Shown in pieces: positions 52,046 to 61,111 of a stretch of 64,000 nucleotides of DNA. The notes below the pieces were generated by a model, which did not search any database, was not told the origin of the DNA, and was given only the letters and a program-made list of their open reading frames with translations. Position 1 is the first letter of the stretch. The number at the start of each line of letters is the position of its first letter. The stretch covers positions 62,001-126,000 of the forward strand of contig NZ_BMTN01000003.1 in assembly GCF_014649695.1 (NCBI RefSeq). Reading direction: 5' to 3'. The stretch is from Streptomyces kurssanovii (GTDB taxonomy: Bacteria; Actinomycetota; Actinomycetes; Streptomycetales; Streptomycetaceae). A program made the translations under genes and the position numbers.

Positions 52046-52425
52046 GACGGTATCCGTCCTATGGACAGGGGCAGGGCCGGAGCCTTGGGGACAGTTCGCA
52101 CTGACAACAGACTCTACGACGGTGGATGCCCCTGCGGAACGGGCAGTAAGCGTGACCTAACCCACGGTGCCGGTGCATGGGGGGCGCACAGGGTCATTCA
52201 CCCCGCCAAGTGGCGGAAAATGTGCGCCTCTTGTCCTGATTTCCCCTCGTCCGGATACCGGGGCCCCGCACCCGCATAGTGTAGTTGGCCTGTCCAAGTC
52301 AAGGACTGTCTTTTCTTCCTCAACTCCGGTCGAATGTCGTCACTTGAGACGCGTATACCGCGCACGCGGACGACCCCACAACCCTGTCCGCAGCAGCGAC
52401 GGAACGCGGGGGAGGACACCATCAA
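52046..52425 (+). promoter_or_regulatory. Upstream region of the M6 metalloprotease gene
   Basis: This 380-bp gap holds a CCGCCA-AG-TGGCGG palindrome at 52203-52216 and a TAGTGT -10-like hexamer at 52277-52282. That would give a roughly 137-nt leader for the protease. No small gene is recognisable. Confidence 0.35.
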
Positions 52426-54843
52426 GTGACCAGCAAGCGACGGACGTTCAGAGCGTCCGCGGTGCTCGTGGCCCTTGCCGCGACGACCGCGACCGCATCG
52501 GCGTTCACCAGTGCGCAGGCCGACGGCCAGAAGCCGGCGGACCCTGCGGGCATCGAGCGGCACGACCCGGCACCGCACAAGGGCCATGTCGAGCACGACC
52601 TCGAGGGTCCCTTCAGCAAGCAGCAGGAGGAGCAGCGCCAGGCCGCCCTCGAGCAGGTCATATCCGGCGACGCCACCGTGCAGCAGCGCGGCGGCTCCAA
52701 GGTCGTCAAGCTCGACGACAAGAAGTACGTCGAGCTCGCCCGGGAGAAGACCGAGAAGATCTTCACCATCCTCGTGGAGTTCGGCGACAAGGTCGACGAC
52801 ACGACGATGTTTGACCCGGACGGCGCCGACGGCCCCAAGCCGCCGGTGAAGAAGTACGGCGGCACGCCCGGTCCGCTGCACAACCAGATCGCGGAGCCGG
52901 ACCGGGCGAAGGACAACTCGACCGCCTGGCAGGCCGATTACAACCAGGAGCACTTCCAGGACCTGTACTTCGGCACCGGCAAGGACGAGAACGGGCAGCC
53001 GAAGCAGTCGCTGAAGACCTACTACGAGAAGACCTCGTCCGGCCGTTACTCGGTCGACGGCGCCGTCTCCGACTGGGTCAAGGTCGACTACAACGAGGCC
53101 CGCTACGGCTCCAACTACTGCGGCCAGAGCAACTGCGCCAACGTCTGGGACACGGTCAAGGACGGCGTGACCGCCTGGGCCGCCGACCAGAAGGCCAAGG
53201 GCAAGACCGACGCGGAGATCAAGGCGCAGCTGGCCGAGTACGACCAGTGGGACCGCTACGACTTCGACGCCGACGGCAACTTCAACGAGGCCGACGGTTA
53301 CATCGATCACTTCCAGATCGTCCACGCGGGCGAGGACGAGTCGGCCGGCGGCGGCGCGGAGGGCACCAACGCCCTGTGGGCCCACCGCTGGTACGCCTAC
53401 GGCACCGACGCCGGCAAGACCGGCCCGGAGAACAACAAGTCCGGCGGCACCCAGATCGGCAACACCGGCATCTGGGTCGGCGACTACACCATGCAGCCCG
53501 AGAACGGCGGCCTCGGTGTCTTCGCCCACGAGTACGGTCACGACCTCGGTCTGCCGGACCACTACGACACCTCCGGCGGCGGCGAGAACTCGACCGGCTA
53601 CTGGACCCTGATGTCGGCCGGCTCCTGGCTCGGCACCGGCAAGGACTCCATCGGCGACCTCCCCGGCGACATGACCGCCTGGGACAAGCTCCAGCTGGGA
53701 TGGCTCAACTACGAGACGGCCAAGGCCGCCACGAAGTCGACCCACACCCTCGGCGTGTCGGCGTACAACACCGACAAGCCCCAGGCGCTCGTCGTCGAGC
53801 TTCCGAAGAAGCCCGTCACCACGACTGTCGTGAAGCCCTCCGAGGGCTCCAAGCAGTGGTGGAGCGACATGGGTGACGACCTCAAGAACACGCTGTCCCG
53901 CTCGGTGGACCTCACCGGCAAGTCGTCGGCCTCCCTCGAGCTCGACGGCTGGTGGGACATCGAGGCCGACTACGACTACCTCTACGCGGAGGTCTCGACG
54001 GACGGCGGCGCCAACTGGACGCCGGTGGACGGCACGGCCGACGGCAAGGCGATCACCCGTGACGCGGGCGACAAGCCGGCGCTGACCGGCCCGTCCGAGG
54101 GCCACAAGAAGCTCGTCTACGCGCTGGACGCCTACGCGGGCCAGAAGGTCGACGTCCGCTTCCGGTACCAGACGGACGGCGGCGTGGCGGGCAAGGGCTT
54201 CACGGCCGACGCCATCACGATCAAGGCCGACGGCGCCCCCGTCTTCTCGGACAACGCCGAGGGCGAGGTCGACGGCTGGACCGCGAAGGGCTTCAACCGC
54301 ATCGGTGAGTCCTTCACGCTCGAGTACGAGCAGTACTACATCGCTGAGAACCGCCAGTACGTGTCGTACGACAAGACCCTCGAGGTCGGCCCGTACAACT
54401 TCGGCTTCAAGGCGCCGCGCGACAACTGGGTCGAGCACTACCCCTACCAGAACGGTCTGATGATCTGGCAGTGGGACACCTCCCAGAAGGACAACAACAC
54501 CAGCGCCCACCACGGCCAGGGTCTGATCCTTCCGGTGGACGCGCACGCCAAGCCGCTGAAGTGGTCCGACGGCACGGTGCTGCGCAACAAGATCCAGACG
54601 TTCGACTCGGCGTTCAGCCGGTACCGCACGGACAGCTTCTGGCTGCACAACGCGGACAAGCCGCACTGGATCGCGTCCCAGCGGGGCAACCCGGTCTTCG
54701 ACGACCGCAAGGGCGTCTACTGGTACCCGGAGAACCCGACGGGCAGCGTCAAGGTAACTGACACCAACACCAAGATCTCGATCGTCAAGGAGCCGCTGAG
54801 CGGCAGGACGATCACCATCAATGTTGGTCCGTCGACCAAGTAA
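52426..54843 (+). CDS. Secreted M6 immune-inhibitor-A-type metalloprotease
   Basis: The 805-residue exported protease has a Sec signal peptide (KRRTFRASAVLVALAATTATASA, with predicted cleavage near residue 26) and a propeptide rich in Lys/Glu. The M6 catalytic domain carries HEYGHDLGLPDHYD, the zinc-binding His368 and His372 with catalytic Glu369. The C-terminal half has beta-rich immune-inhibitor-A modules. It would degrade extracellular proteins. The GTG at 52426 starts the signal peptide. A terminator follows 26 bp after the stop. Of the two proteases in this part of the window this is the only secreted one. Confidence 0.92.
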   Translation: MTSKRRTFRASAVLVALAATTATASAFTSAQADGQKPADPAGIERHDPAPHKGHVEHDLEGPFSKQQEEQRQAALEQVISGDATVQQRGGSKVVKLDDKKYVELAREKTEKIFTILVEFGDKVDDTTMFDPDGADGPKPPVKKYGGTPGPLHNQIAEPDRAKDNSTAWQADYNQEHFQDLYFGTGKDENGQPKQSLKTYYEKTSSGRYSVDGAVSDWVKVDYNEARYGSNYCGQSNCANVWDTVKDGVTAWAADQKAKGKTDAEIKAQLAEYDQWDRYDFDADGNFNEADGYIDHFQIVHAGEDESAGGGAEGTNALWAHRWYAYGTDAGKTGPENNKSGGTQIGNTGIWVGDYTMQPENGGLGVFAHEYGHDLGLPDHYDTSGGGENSTGYWTLMSAGSWLGTGKDSIGDLPGDMTAWDKLQLGWLNYETAKAATKSTHTLGVSAYNTDKPQALVVELPKKPVTTTVVKPSEGSKQWWSDMGDDLKNTLSRSVDLTGKSSASLELDGWWDIEADYDYLYAEVSTDGGANWTPVDGTADGKAITRDAGDKPALTGPSEGHKKLVYALDAYAGQKVDVRFRYQTDGGVAGKGFTADAITIKADGAPVFSDNAEGEVDGWTAKGFNRIGESFTLEYEQYYIAENRQYVSYDKTLEVGPYNFGFKAPRDNWVEHYPYQNGLMIWQWDTSQKDNNTSAHHGQGLILPVDAHAKPLKWSDGTVLRNKIQTFDSAFSRYRTDSFWLHNADKPHWIASQRGNPVFDDRKGVYWYPENPTGSVKVTDTNTKISIVKEPLSGRTITINVGPSTK

Positions 54844-54868
54844 TCCGTAACACCCCAGGTCAAAGCAT

Positions 54869-54904
54869 GATCGGCCGTCGCCCTCTAGCGGGCGGCGGCC
54901 GATC
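54869..54904 (+). terminator. Terminator of the M6 protease gene
   Basis: A 15-bp stem GATCGGCCGTCGCCC/GGGCGGCGGCCGATC with one wobble encloses the loop TCTAGC and is followed by GTGTTT. Confidence 0.85.
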
Positions 54905-54965
54905 GTGTTTAGGTGCGTCTGACCGAGGTTCTTATTGACAGTGACTCACGGGGGAGTGGTTCCGC

Positions 54966-55280
54966 ATGCCCGGCGGAGGTTTCTGCAAGTTGCCAGGCGG
55001 CAGCGTCGTCGTCGCGATCAGCCTGCCCAGCCCGGCCGGGGGCGGCGCCACGGTCCGCTTCCTGGTCCACGCGGCGAACCGGGCGAGGGCGCTGACGCGG
55101 CTGCGGAACCTCGGGTTCAGAGCGGTGTACCTGCGGGGGAACGCGGAGCCGCCGACGCCGGACGAGATCACCGCGGTGCTGCACCACCCGGACGGCCTGC
55201 TGTGGCGTCCCGACCAGACCGCGGGCGCGGAGCTCTGGCACCCGGCCCGAGCCCTCCTGCGCCCGGCCCGCCCGGCGTAG
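54966..55280 (+). CDS. Small hypothetical protein (104 aa)
   Basis: The protein starts MPGGGFCKLPGGSVVVAISL and contains a strand-helix pattern (VRFLVHAANRARALTRLRNLGFRAVYL). A Pro-rich middle and RPDQTAGAELWHPARALL follow. No family was recognised. The ATG at 54966 lies 8 bp after GGGGGAG, supporting translation. Codon use resembles its neighbours. It is convergent with pncA. Confidence 0.6.
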   Translation: MPGGGFCKLPGGSVVVAISLPSPAGGGATVRFLVHAANRARALTRLRNLGFRAVYLRGNAEPPTPDEITAVLHHPDGLLWRPDQTAGAELWHPARALLRPARPA

Positions 55281-55348
55281 CCGCACAGCGATACGGCCGG
55301 AAGAGGTGCGGTGGGGGAGCGGCCCCGTACAGCGGGCGCTGCCCGGCG

Positions 55349-55933
55349 TCAGACCACCGGCTTGCCCGACAGTTCGACGCCCGCCTCGCGCATCTCCTCC
55401 ACCGCCCGCGCCGTCGAGTCCGCCGCCACCCCCGCCGTCAGCCCCAGCAGCACATTCGTGCGGAAGCCCTCCCGTGCGGCGTCCAGCGCGGTCGCGCGCA
55501 CGCAGTGGTCGGTCGCGATGCCGACGACGTCCACCTCGCTGACGTCGCGGGCGCGCAGCCACTCCGCCAGGGTCGTGCCGTTCTCGTCGGTCCCCTCGAA
55601 GCCGCTGTAGGCCGCCGCGTACGCGCCCTTGTCGAAGACCGCGGAGATCGCGCCGGAGGCGACGACCGGTGCGAAGTTCGGGTGGAAGCCGACGCCCTCC
55701 GTGCCGGCCACGCAGTGCGGCGGCCAGGAGCGGGCGAAGTCCGGGTGGTCGGAGAAGTGGTCGCCCGGTTCGACGTGGTGGTCGCGGGTGGCGACGACAT
55801 GGCGGTAGCCGGGCTGGGCGTGGCCGATCAGGTCGGTGATGGCGGCCGCGACATCGGCACCTCCCGCCACCGCGAGGCTGCCGCCCTCGCAGAAGTCGTT
55901 CTGAACGTCGACGACGATCAAGGCGCGGTGCAT
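55349..55933 (-). CDS. pncA: Nicotinamidase (isochorismatase family)
   Basis: The 194-residue hydrolase deamidates nicotinamide to nicotinate for NAD salvage. The catalytic Asp is in VVDVQNDF, the Lys in FDKGAY, and the Cys in ATDHCVRATA. Metal-ligand residues fall in TRDHHVEPGDHFSDHPDF. It sits 206 bp downstream of pncB on the same strand, consistent with a shared salvage function: PncA makes nicotinate, PncB uses it. The ATG at 55933 is preceded by an AAGGAC ribosome site. Confidence 0.93.
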   Translation of the reverse strand: MHRALIVVDVQNDFCEGGSLAVAGGADVAAAITDLIGHAQPGYRHVVATRDHHVEPGDHFSDHPDFARSWPPHCVAGTEGVGFHPNFAPVVASGAISAVFDKGAYAAAYSGFEGTDENGTTLAEWLRARDVSEVDVVGIATDHCVRATALDAAREGFRTNVLLGLTAGVAADSTARAVEEMREAGVELSGKPVV

Positions 55934-56139
55934 GGCGGGTGTCCTTCGGTGGGGTGGCGGACGGCGGACAGCGGATGGAAGGGGGCGGACGAGCCGCCCA
56001 CGACCGCCGTTGCACAGAACCGGCGGCGAACAGAACTCCTGAGCCTAGACACTCGCCCCGCCGTACGGGAGAGGGTTGCGGCCCGTCCGGCGGGTCGTGG
56101 TGCTCCCTGCCCCTTTACGGGTGGTTCATTCCGGACGGC

Positions 56140-57468
56140 TCACACGTACTCGGTCGGGATGACCGCCTCGCCGCGCGACAGCTGGAGCGCCGACATCGGC
56201 AGGCCCTCCCGCGCCGCGGCGTGCCGGGCGCGGGCGGCGTCCAGCGGCTCGCGGGCGACGACGTCGCCGCCCTTGACCAGCTCCACCAGCAGCTGCCGCT
56301 CCGCCAGCTCCGCGGGCACCTCCCCGACGCCGACGACCTCGGCCTCCGCGATCCCCTCGGCGTCGAGACGGCGCGCGGCCCACTTGCGGCCGCCGACCGA
56401 CGTCTTGCCGCCCAGGGACTTCTTGGCGACCGGTTCGAGCGGCGCGGCGGCGTCAGCCGACCTGGCGCGGGCGACGAGCTTGTAGACCATCGCGCAGGTG
56501 GGGTGGCCGCTGCCGGTGACCAACTGGGTGCCGACGCCGTAGGCGTCGACCGGCGCGGCGGCCAGCGAGGCGATCGCGTACTCATCGAGGTCGGAGGTGA
56601 CCACGATCTTGGTGTTGACCGCCCCGAGCTCGTCCAACTGCTGGCGCACCCGGTGCGCGACGAGCAGCAGGTCGCCGGAGTCGATGCGGACGGCGCCGAG
56701 CTCCGGACCGGCGATGTCGACGGCCGTGCGGACGGCCTCGGCCACGTCGTAGGTGTCGACGAGCAGCGTCGTCCCCCGTCCGAGTGAGTCGACCTGAGCC
56801 TGGAACGCGCCGCGCTCGCTGTCGTGCAGCAGGGTGAAGGCGTGCGCGCTGGTGCCGACCGTGGGGATGGCGTAGCGGAAGCCGGCCGCGAGGTCGGACG
56901 TGGAGTCGAAGCCGCCGACGTACGCGGCGCGGGCCGCGGCGACCGCCGACAGTTCGTGGGTGCGGCGCGCGCCCATCTCGATGAGCCGGCGTCCGCCCGC
57001 GGCGGCCGACATCCGCGAGGCGGCGGCCGCGATCGCGGAGTCGTGGTTGAGGATCGAGAGGATCACCGTCTCCAGCAGGACGCATTCCGCGAAGGTGCCC
57101 TCGACCCGGACGATCGGCGAACCGGGGAAGTACACCTCGCCCTCGGGGTAGCCCCAGATGTCGCCGCTGAAGCGGTAGCGGGCGAGCCACTCGAGCGTGG
57201 GCTCGTCGACGATGCGCTGTTCCCGCAGGAAGCTGAGGACACCCGGGTCGAAGCGGAAGTTCTCCACGGCGTCCAGGACGCGGCCGGTCCCGGCCACCAC
57301 GCCGTAGCGGCGGCCCTCGGGCAGGCGTCGGGTGAAGACCTCGAAGACGGAACGCCGCTCGGCCGTGCCCGCCTTCAGCGCCGCCTGCAGCATCGTGAAC
57401 TCGTACTGATCGGTGAAGAGCGCGGTCGACGGCACGTCCACCGGCAGCCCAAGGTCTGCTGTGTTCAT
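56140..57468 (-). CDS. pncB: Nicotinate phosphoribosyltransferase
   Basis: The 442-residue enzyme makes nicotinate mononucleotide from nicotinate and PRPP, the entry of the Preiss-Handler NAD pathway. Signatures are TDQYEFTMLQAAL, MGARRTHELSAVAAARAAYVGGFDSTS with the His-containing active loop, and VRIDSGDLLLVA. The ATG at 57468 matches the family start; an in-frame GTG at 57489 is an alternative. A 29-bp near-perfect palindrome starts 16 bp upstream and is probably its operator. Confidence 0.93.
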   Translation of the reverse strand: MNTADLGLPVDVPSTALFTDQYEFTMLQAALKAGTAERRSVFEVFTRRLPEGRRYGVVAGTGRVLDAVENFRFDPGVLSFLREQRIVDEPTLEWLARYRFSGDIWGYPEGEVYFPGSPIVRVEGTFAECVLLETVILSILNHDSAIAAAASRMSAAAGGRRLIEMGARRTHELSAVAAARAAYVGGFDSTSDLAAGFRYAIPTVGTSAHAFTLLHDSERGAFQAQVDSLGRGTTLLVDTYDVAEAVRTAVDIAGPELGAVRIDSGDLLLVAHRVRQQLDELGAVNTKIVVTSDLDEYAIASLAAAPVDAYGVGTQLVTGSGHPTCAMVYKLVARARSADAAAPLEPVAKKSLGGKTSVGGRKWAARRLDAEGIAEAEVVGVGEVPAELAERQLLVELVKGGDVVAREPLDAARARHAAAREGLPMSALQLSRGEAVIPTEYV

Positions 57469-57483
57469 GACGGTGATGCTAGC

Positions 57484-57512
57484 GCACATCTCGTCAATCT
57501 GACGAGATGTGC
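57484..57512. promoter_or_regulatory. 29-bp palindromic operator between pncB and clpS
   Basis: GCACATCTCGTCA (57484-57496) and TGACGAGATGTGC (57500-57512) are perfect 13-bp arms around ATC. It lies 16 bp before pncB (minus) and 64 bp before clpS. Two divergent promoters could be covered. No NAD regulator motif that I can recall matches it. Confidence 0.65.
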
Positions 57513-57575
57513 TCCCGACGGGCCAGGGCGTTTGTGCGATACGGCCTCCCGGGTGGCAGCATGGGTGGAGTGACG

Positions 57576-57872
57576 ATGCCCGTAGAGATCGAACGACCCG
57601 AGTCGGCGCAGGAGGCGCACGCCGTCCCCGAGCCCGATGTGCCGTGGGTGACGCTGGTGCACAACGACCCGGTCAATCTGATGAGCTACGTCACGTACGT
57701 CTTCCAGGCCTATTTCGGCTACTCGAAGGACAAGGCGCACAAGCTGATGCTGGACGTCCATCACAAGGGGCGCGCCGTCGTCTCCAGCGGTACCCGCGAG
57801 GAGATGGAGCGTGACGTGCAGGCGATGCACGGATACGGACTGTGGGCCACGCTCACCCAGGACCGCGGCTGA
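57576..57872 (+). CDS. clpS: ClpS adaptor for N-end-rule proteolysis
   Basis: The 98-residue adaptor delivers proteins with destabilising N-terminal residues to ClpA/ClpC-ClpP. The core motif [45 protein letters not shown] carries the substrate pocket, and the tail ends HGYGLWATL. The ATG at 57576 follows GGTGGAG at a good distance; GTG 57570 and ATG 57561 are possible alternatives. The stop overlaps the DUF2017 start by one base (TGATG), so the pair is coupled. Confidence 0.93.
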   Translation: MPVEIERPESAQEAHAVPEPDVPWVTLVHNDPVNLMSYVTYVFQAYFGYSKDKAHKLMLDVHHKGRAVVSSGTREEMERDVQAMHGYGLWATLTQDRG

Positions 57873-58465
57873 TGAGCTCTCACTTCGAGCCGCTCGACGG
57901 CGGCGGGGCCACGGTCGCCCTGGACGAGGTCGAGATCGCGATCCTGCGCTCCCTCGCCGTACAGCTCCTCGAGCTCATCGGGCCGGGCGACGAACCGGCC
58001 GAGGGGGCGGACCCGCTGGCGGCCCTCTTCGCGGAGGGGCCGAGCGAGCCCCCGTCCGATCCCGCGCTCGCGCGCCTGTTCCCGGAGGCGTACGCCGATC
58101 CGGAGGCGGGGACGCCCGACGACGAGCTGAGGGCCGCCTCGTCAGAGTTCAGGCGGTTCACCGAGAACGACCTGCGCACCCGCAAGCGTGAGGACGCCCT
58201 CGCCGTCGTGCGCAGCCTCGACGCCCTCACCCCGGCGGGTGAGGACGGTGCCGTCCTGGAGCTGCCGGCGGACGACTGCCTGCACTGGCTCGGCGCCCTC
58301 AACGACCTGCGGCTGACCATCGGCACCCGTCTCGACGTGGGCGACGAGGACGACAACGAGGACCTCTACCGGCTCCCGGACTCCGACCCGCGCAAGCCGA
58401 TGGTCATGGCGTACCTGTGGCTCGGCGCCCTCCAGGAGACGCTCGTCGAGACCCTGATGCCCTGA
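57872..58465 (+). CDS. DUF2017 protein coupled to clpS
   Basis: The 197-residue actinobacterial protein is rich in acidic and helical segments: LDEVEIAILRSLAVQLLELI at the start, then FRRFTENDLRTRKREDAL. The C-terminus reads GALNDLRLTIGTRL followed by YLWLGALQETLVETLMP. DUF2017 genes usually follow clpS, so it may modulate the Clp system, but activity is unknown. It starts one base into the clpS stop, so expression is linked. Confidence 0.85.
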   Translation: MSSHFEPLDGGGATVALDEVEIAILRSLAVQLLELIGPGDEPAEGADPLAALFAEGPSEPPSDPALARLFPEAYADPEAGTPDDELRAASSEFRRFTENDLRTRKREDALAVVRSLDALTPAGEDGAVLELPADDCLHWLGALNDLRLTIGTRLDVGDEDDNEDLYRLPDSDPRKPMVMAYLWLGALQETLVETLMP

Positions 58466-58773
58466 GTGTTCCGTTCGCTCAGCGGAGTCTCAAATCCGGA
58501 TAACGATCCGGTTAATGGATCGTCACCGTTCCTCACGTCACACGTCGTTTGTCCGTATTTCCGTGTGGCGTGCGCCACTCTCCAGCCAGTGGATCACTGT
58601 TGCCGTCGTGATAGATCTTCACGACCGCTCGGGGAACGCCACCCCTGTCTCCCGAGTGCGCCCCGTCCGGCCGACCGCCGGAGGCACTCCATCCACATCC
58701 GGGGGGATCAGGACCTGATCCGCAGCCGCTCGACGCAGCGGGAGCGGATCGGCATGGAGAAAGGCGCATCACC
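58466..58773 (+). promoter_or_regulatory. Upstream region of the amino-acid permease with 17-bp palindrome
   Basis: This 308-bp gap holds the perfect inverted repeat GGATCAGG-A-CCTGATCC at 58705-58721, 52 bp before the permease. Two ATCCGG copies occur at about 58495-58516. No gene is recognised. Confidence 0.45.
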
Positions 58774-60222
58774 ATGACCTCGGTGCAGGTCGACAATCAC
58801 ACCGGCGACGAGGCCGGGGGCAACACGTCACAAGAGGGCTACGAGCGCGGACTCGGCAGCCGTCAGGTCCAGATGATCGCCATCGGCGGTGCCATCGGCG
58901 TGGGCCTGTTCATGGGAGCCGGCGCGAACATCGCCAAGGCCGGACCCAGCATCATCCTGATGTACGCCCTCGCGGGCGTCGTCATCTTCTTCATCATGCG
59001 AGCGCTCGGCGAGCTGCTCCTGTACCGGCCCGTCTCCGGCTCCTTCGCCGAGTACGCGCGGGAGTTCCTCGGCCCGTTCTTCGGCTATGTCACGGGCTGG
59101 ACCTACTGGCTGATGTGGATCGTCACCGGCATGGCCGAGCTCACCGCGGCCGCCATCTATATCCACTTCTGGTTCCCGGAGATCCCGCAATGGGTCAGCG
59201 CGCTGGTCTTCCTGGTGGTGCTCTTCGGCGTCAACCTGATCTCGGTGAAGATCTTCGGCGAGGTCGAGTTCTGGTTCTCGATGGTCAAGGTCACCGCGAT
59301 CATCGGCATGATCGTGATCGGTCTCGGTGTCCTCACCCTCGGCTTCTCCGACGCCGGTGACACCGCCTCCGTCTCCAACCTCTGGTCCTACGACGGGATC
59401 TTCCCCAACGGCATCGGCTCCAGCCTGATGACCCTGCAGGGCGTCATGTTCGCCTACCTCGCCGTCGAGCTCGTCGGCGTGACGGCCGGCGAGTCGGAGG
59501 ACCCGGAGAAGACCCTCCCCAAGGCGATCAACACGCTGCCCTGGCGCATCATCATCTTCTACGTCGGCGCGCTGCTGGTGATCCTTTCCGTGGTCAAGTG
59601 GACCGAGTTCTCCGCGGGCCAGAGCCCCTTCGTGCACGCCTTCGAGAAGATCGGCATCCCGCTCGCCGCGGGCATCGTCAACTTCGTGGTGCTCACCGCG
59701 GCCCTGTCGTCCTGCAACTCCGGCATGTACTCCACCGGCCGGATGCTGCGCGACCTCGCCTCCAACGGCGAGGCCCCCAAGACGCTCGGCAAGCTCAACA
59801 GCCGCCGCACCCCGGCGGTCGGCATCGCGGTCTCCGTCACCCTCATGGGCATCGGTGTGGTCCTCAACTACATCGTCCCGGAGAAGGCGTTCGGCTACGT
59901 GGTGTCCGTCGCCACCGCGGCCGGCATCTGGACCTGGATGATGATCCTCGTCAGCCACATCCGCTACCGCTCCGCGGTGGACGCCGGACGGCTGCGCGCC
60001 TCGTCCTTCCCGGCTCCGGGCGGCGCCCTCTTCAGTTGGGTCGCCCTGCTCTTCCTGATCGGGGTGACCGGCATGGTCGCCCTCGACGAGGCCGGCCGGA
60101 TCTCCCTGTACGTCGCCGCCGTCTGGGCCCTGGGCCTCGCCGTCGGCTGGCAGGTGCTGAAGCGGAACAACCCCCGGATCGCCGAGCGAGCGCAGCGGGA
60201 GTACGCGGCGAAGTCCCACTGA
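58774..60222 (+). CDS. Amino-acid permease (APC superfamily)
   Basis: The 482-residue membrane transporter has 12 predicted helices and the APC opening LGSRQVQMIAIGGAIGVGLFMGAGANIAKAGP. It belongs to the AAT/GABA-permease group that imports amino acids with protons. The substrate cannot be read from sequence. ATG 58774 follows GGAGAAAGG. A terminator follows, and the JAMM protease gene starts 80 bp later as a separate unit. Confidence 0.9.
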   Translation: MTSVQVDNHTGDEAGGNTSQEGYERGLGSRQVQMIAIGGAIGVGLFMGAGANIAKAGPSIILMYALAGVVIFFIMRALGELLLYRPVSGSFAEYAREFLGPFFGYVTGWTYWLMWIVTGMAELTAAAIYIHFWFPEIPQWVSALVFLVVLFGVNLISVKIFGEVEFWFSMVKVTAIIGMIVIGLGVLTLGFSDAGDTASVSNLWSYDGIFPNGIGSSLMTLQGVMFAYLAVELVGVTAGESEDPEKTLPKAINTLPWRIIIFYVGALLVILSVVKWTEFSAGQSPFVHAFEKIGIPLAAGIVNFVVLTAALSSCNSGMYSTGRMLRDLASNGEAPKTLGKLNSRRTPAVGIAVSVTLMGIGVVLNYIVPEKAFGYVVSVATAAGIWTWMMILVSHIRYRSAVDAGRLRASSFPAPGGALFSWVALLFLIGVTGMVALDEAGRISLYVAAVWALGLAVGWQVLKRNNPRIAERAQREYAAKSH

Positions 60223-60255
60223 CGACCGCGCTGTCCACCGACTGTCTCACCTGAT

Positions 60256-60282
60256 GGCCTCCGGATCTCGGATCCGGAGGCC
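60256..60282 (+). terminator. Terminator of the permease gene
   Basis: GGCCTCCGGATC pairs with GATCCGGAGGCC across TCG, a perfect 12-bp stem 33 bp after the stop. Confidence 0.8.
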
Positions 60283-60302
60283 GTCCGCCTATCCTGTGGC
60301 CC

Positions 60303-60725
60303 ATGCTGACCATCACCCAGGCCCTCTTCGACCAGATCGTCGCCCACGCCCGCGAGGACCACCCGGACGAGGCCTGCGGCGTCGTCGCCGGACCGGAGGG
60401 CTCCGGCCGCCCCGAGCGCTTCATCCCGATGCTCAACGCGGCCCGTTCGCCCACGTTCTACGAGTTCGACTCGGGCGATCTGCTCAAGCTCTACCGGGAG
60501 CTGGACGACCGGGACGAGGAGCCCGTGATCATCTACCACTCGCACACCGCGACCGAGGCGTACCCCTCCCGCACCGACGTCAGCTACGCCAACGAGCCCG
60601 GCGCCCACTACGTCCTGGTGTCCACGGCGGACACCGACGACGCGGGGCCCTTCCAGTTCCGATCGTTCCGCATCGTGGACGGCGAGATCAGCGAAGAGGA
60701 CGTGAAGGTCGTGGAGGCGTACTGA
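60303..60725 (+). CDS. JAMM/MPN metalloprotease (Mec+-like) of cysteine synthesis
   Basis: The 140-residue zinc peptidase has a complete JAMM motif: Glu23 in DEACGVVAG, then H79-S-H81 and S89/D92 in HSHTATEAYPSRTD. In Mycobacterium, Mec+ releases newly made cysteine from the carrier CysO. Here CysO ends in GG-Met-Val, so the protease may also trim the precursor to expose GG. The ATG at 60303 follows a CTGTGGCCC stretch, no strong ribosome site. CysO and CysM genes follow on the same strand. Confidence 0.9.
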   Translation: MLTITQALFDQIVAHAREDHPDEACGVVAGPEGSGRPERFIPMLNAARSPTFYEFDSGDLLKLYRELDDRDEEPVIIYHSHTATEAYPSRTDVSYANEPGAHYVLVSTADTDDAGPFQFRSFRIVDGEISEEDVKVVEAY

Positions 60726-60892
60726 GCGGCCGTCGCGGGCGCCTGACGAGCAGGTCCCGCCGCGCCGCGCACACCGGGCGCAGAGCGGGACGAACCCCCT
60801 CCGAACACCCCAGGTCCGCATCCTGAGCGCATAACGTCCACCATGCGAGATCACACTCCGGGGGACGGGCGGGGAATCGATACGATGAGCGC

Positions 60893-61024
60893 ATGGTTCC
60901 CCCTGACGTGAGCGACAAGACGCCGAGCACCCTGCTGCTCGTGGCGCGGCTGCACGTCGACCTGTGCCGCCTCGCCAGCGCGATGTGTACGGCCGCGCCC
61001 TGTCGTTCCCACGGCACAGCCTGA
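60893..61024 (+). CDS. Cys-rich leader peptide upstream of cysO-cysM
   Basis: The 43-codon ORF ATGGTTCCC reads ARLHVDLCRLASAMC near its middle, with cysteines at 25, 32 and 37. Actinobacterial sulfur operons often carry short leader ORFs with an RLHVDLCR-type core, and cysteine codons there can control downstream expression by attenuation. A GTG at 60908 is an alternative start. It ends 87 bp before cysO. It is a putative regulator rather than an enzyme. Confidence 0.65.
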   Translation: MVPPDVSDKTPSTLLLVARLHVDLCRLASAMCTAAPCRSHGTA

Positions 61025-61111
61025 CGGAACAGCGCACTCCAGCCACATCCCCTCGCGCGGGGGCCACAGCCGCGCGCCCCTACGCCACCTTCCACAACAG
61101 GAGCCCACGTC

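Noticed and set aside
58828-60219. 463-codon antisense frame over the amino-acid permease
   Set aside because: Asp/His/Gly-rich composition, opposite a transporter with regular helices.
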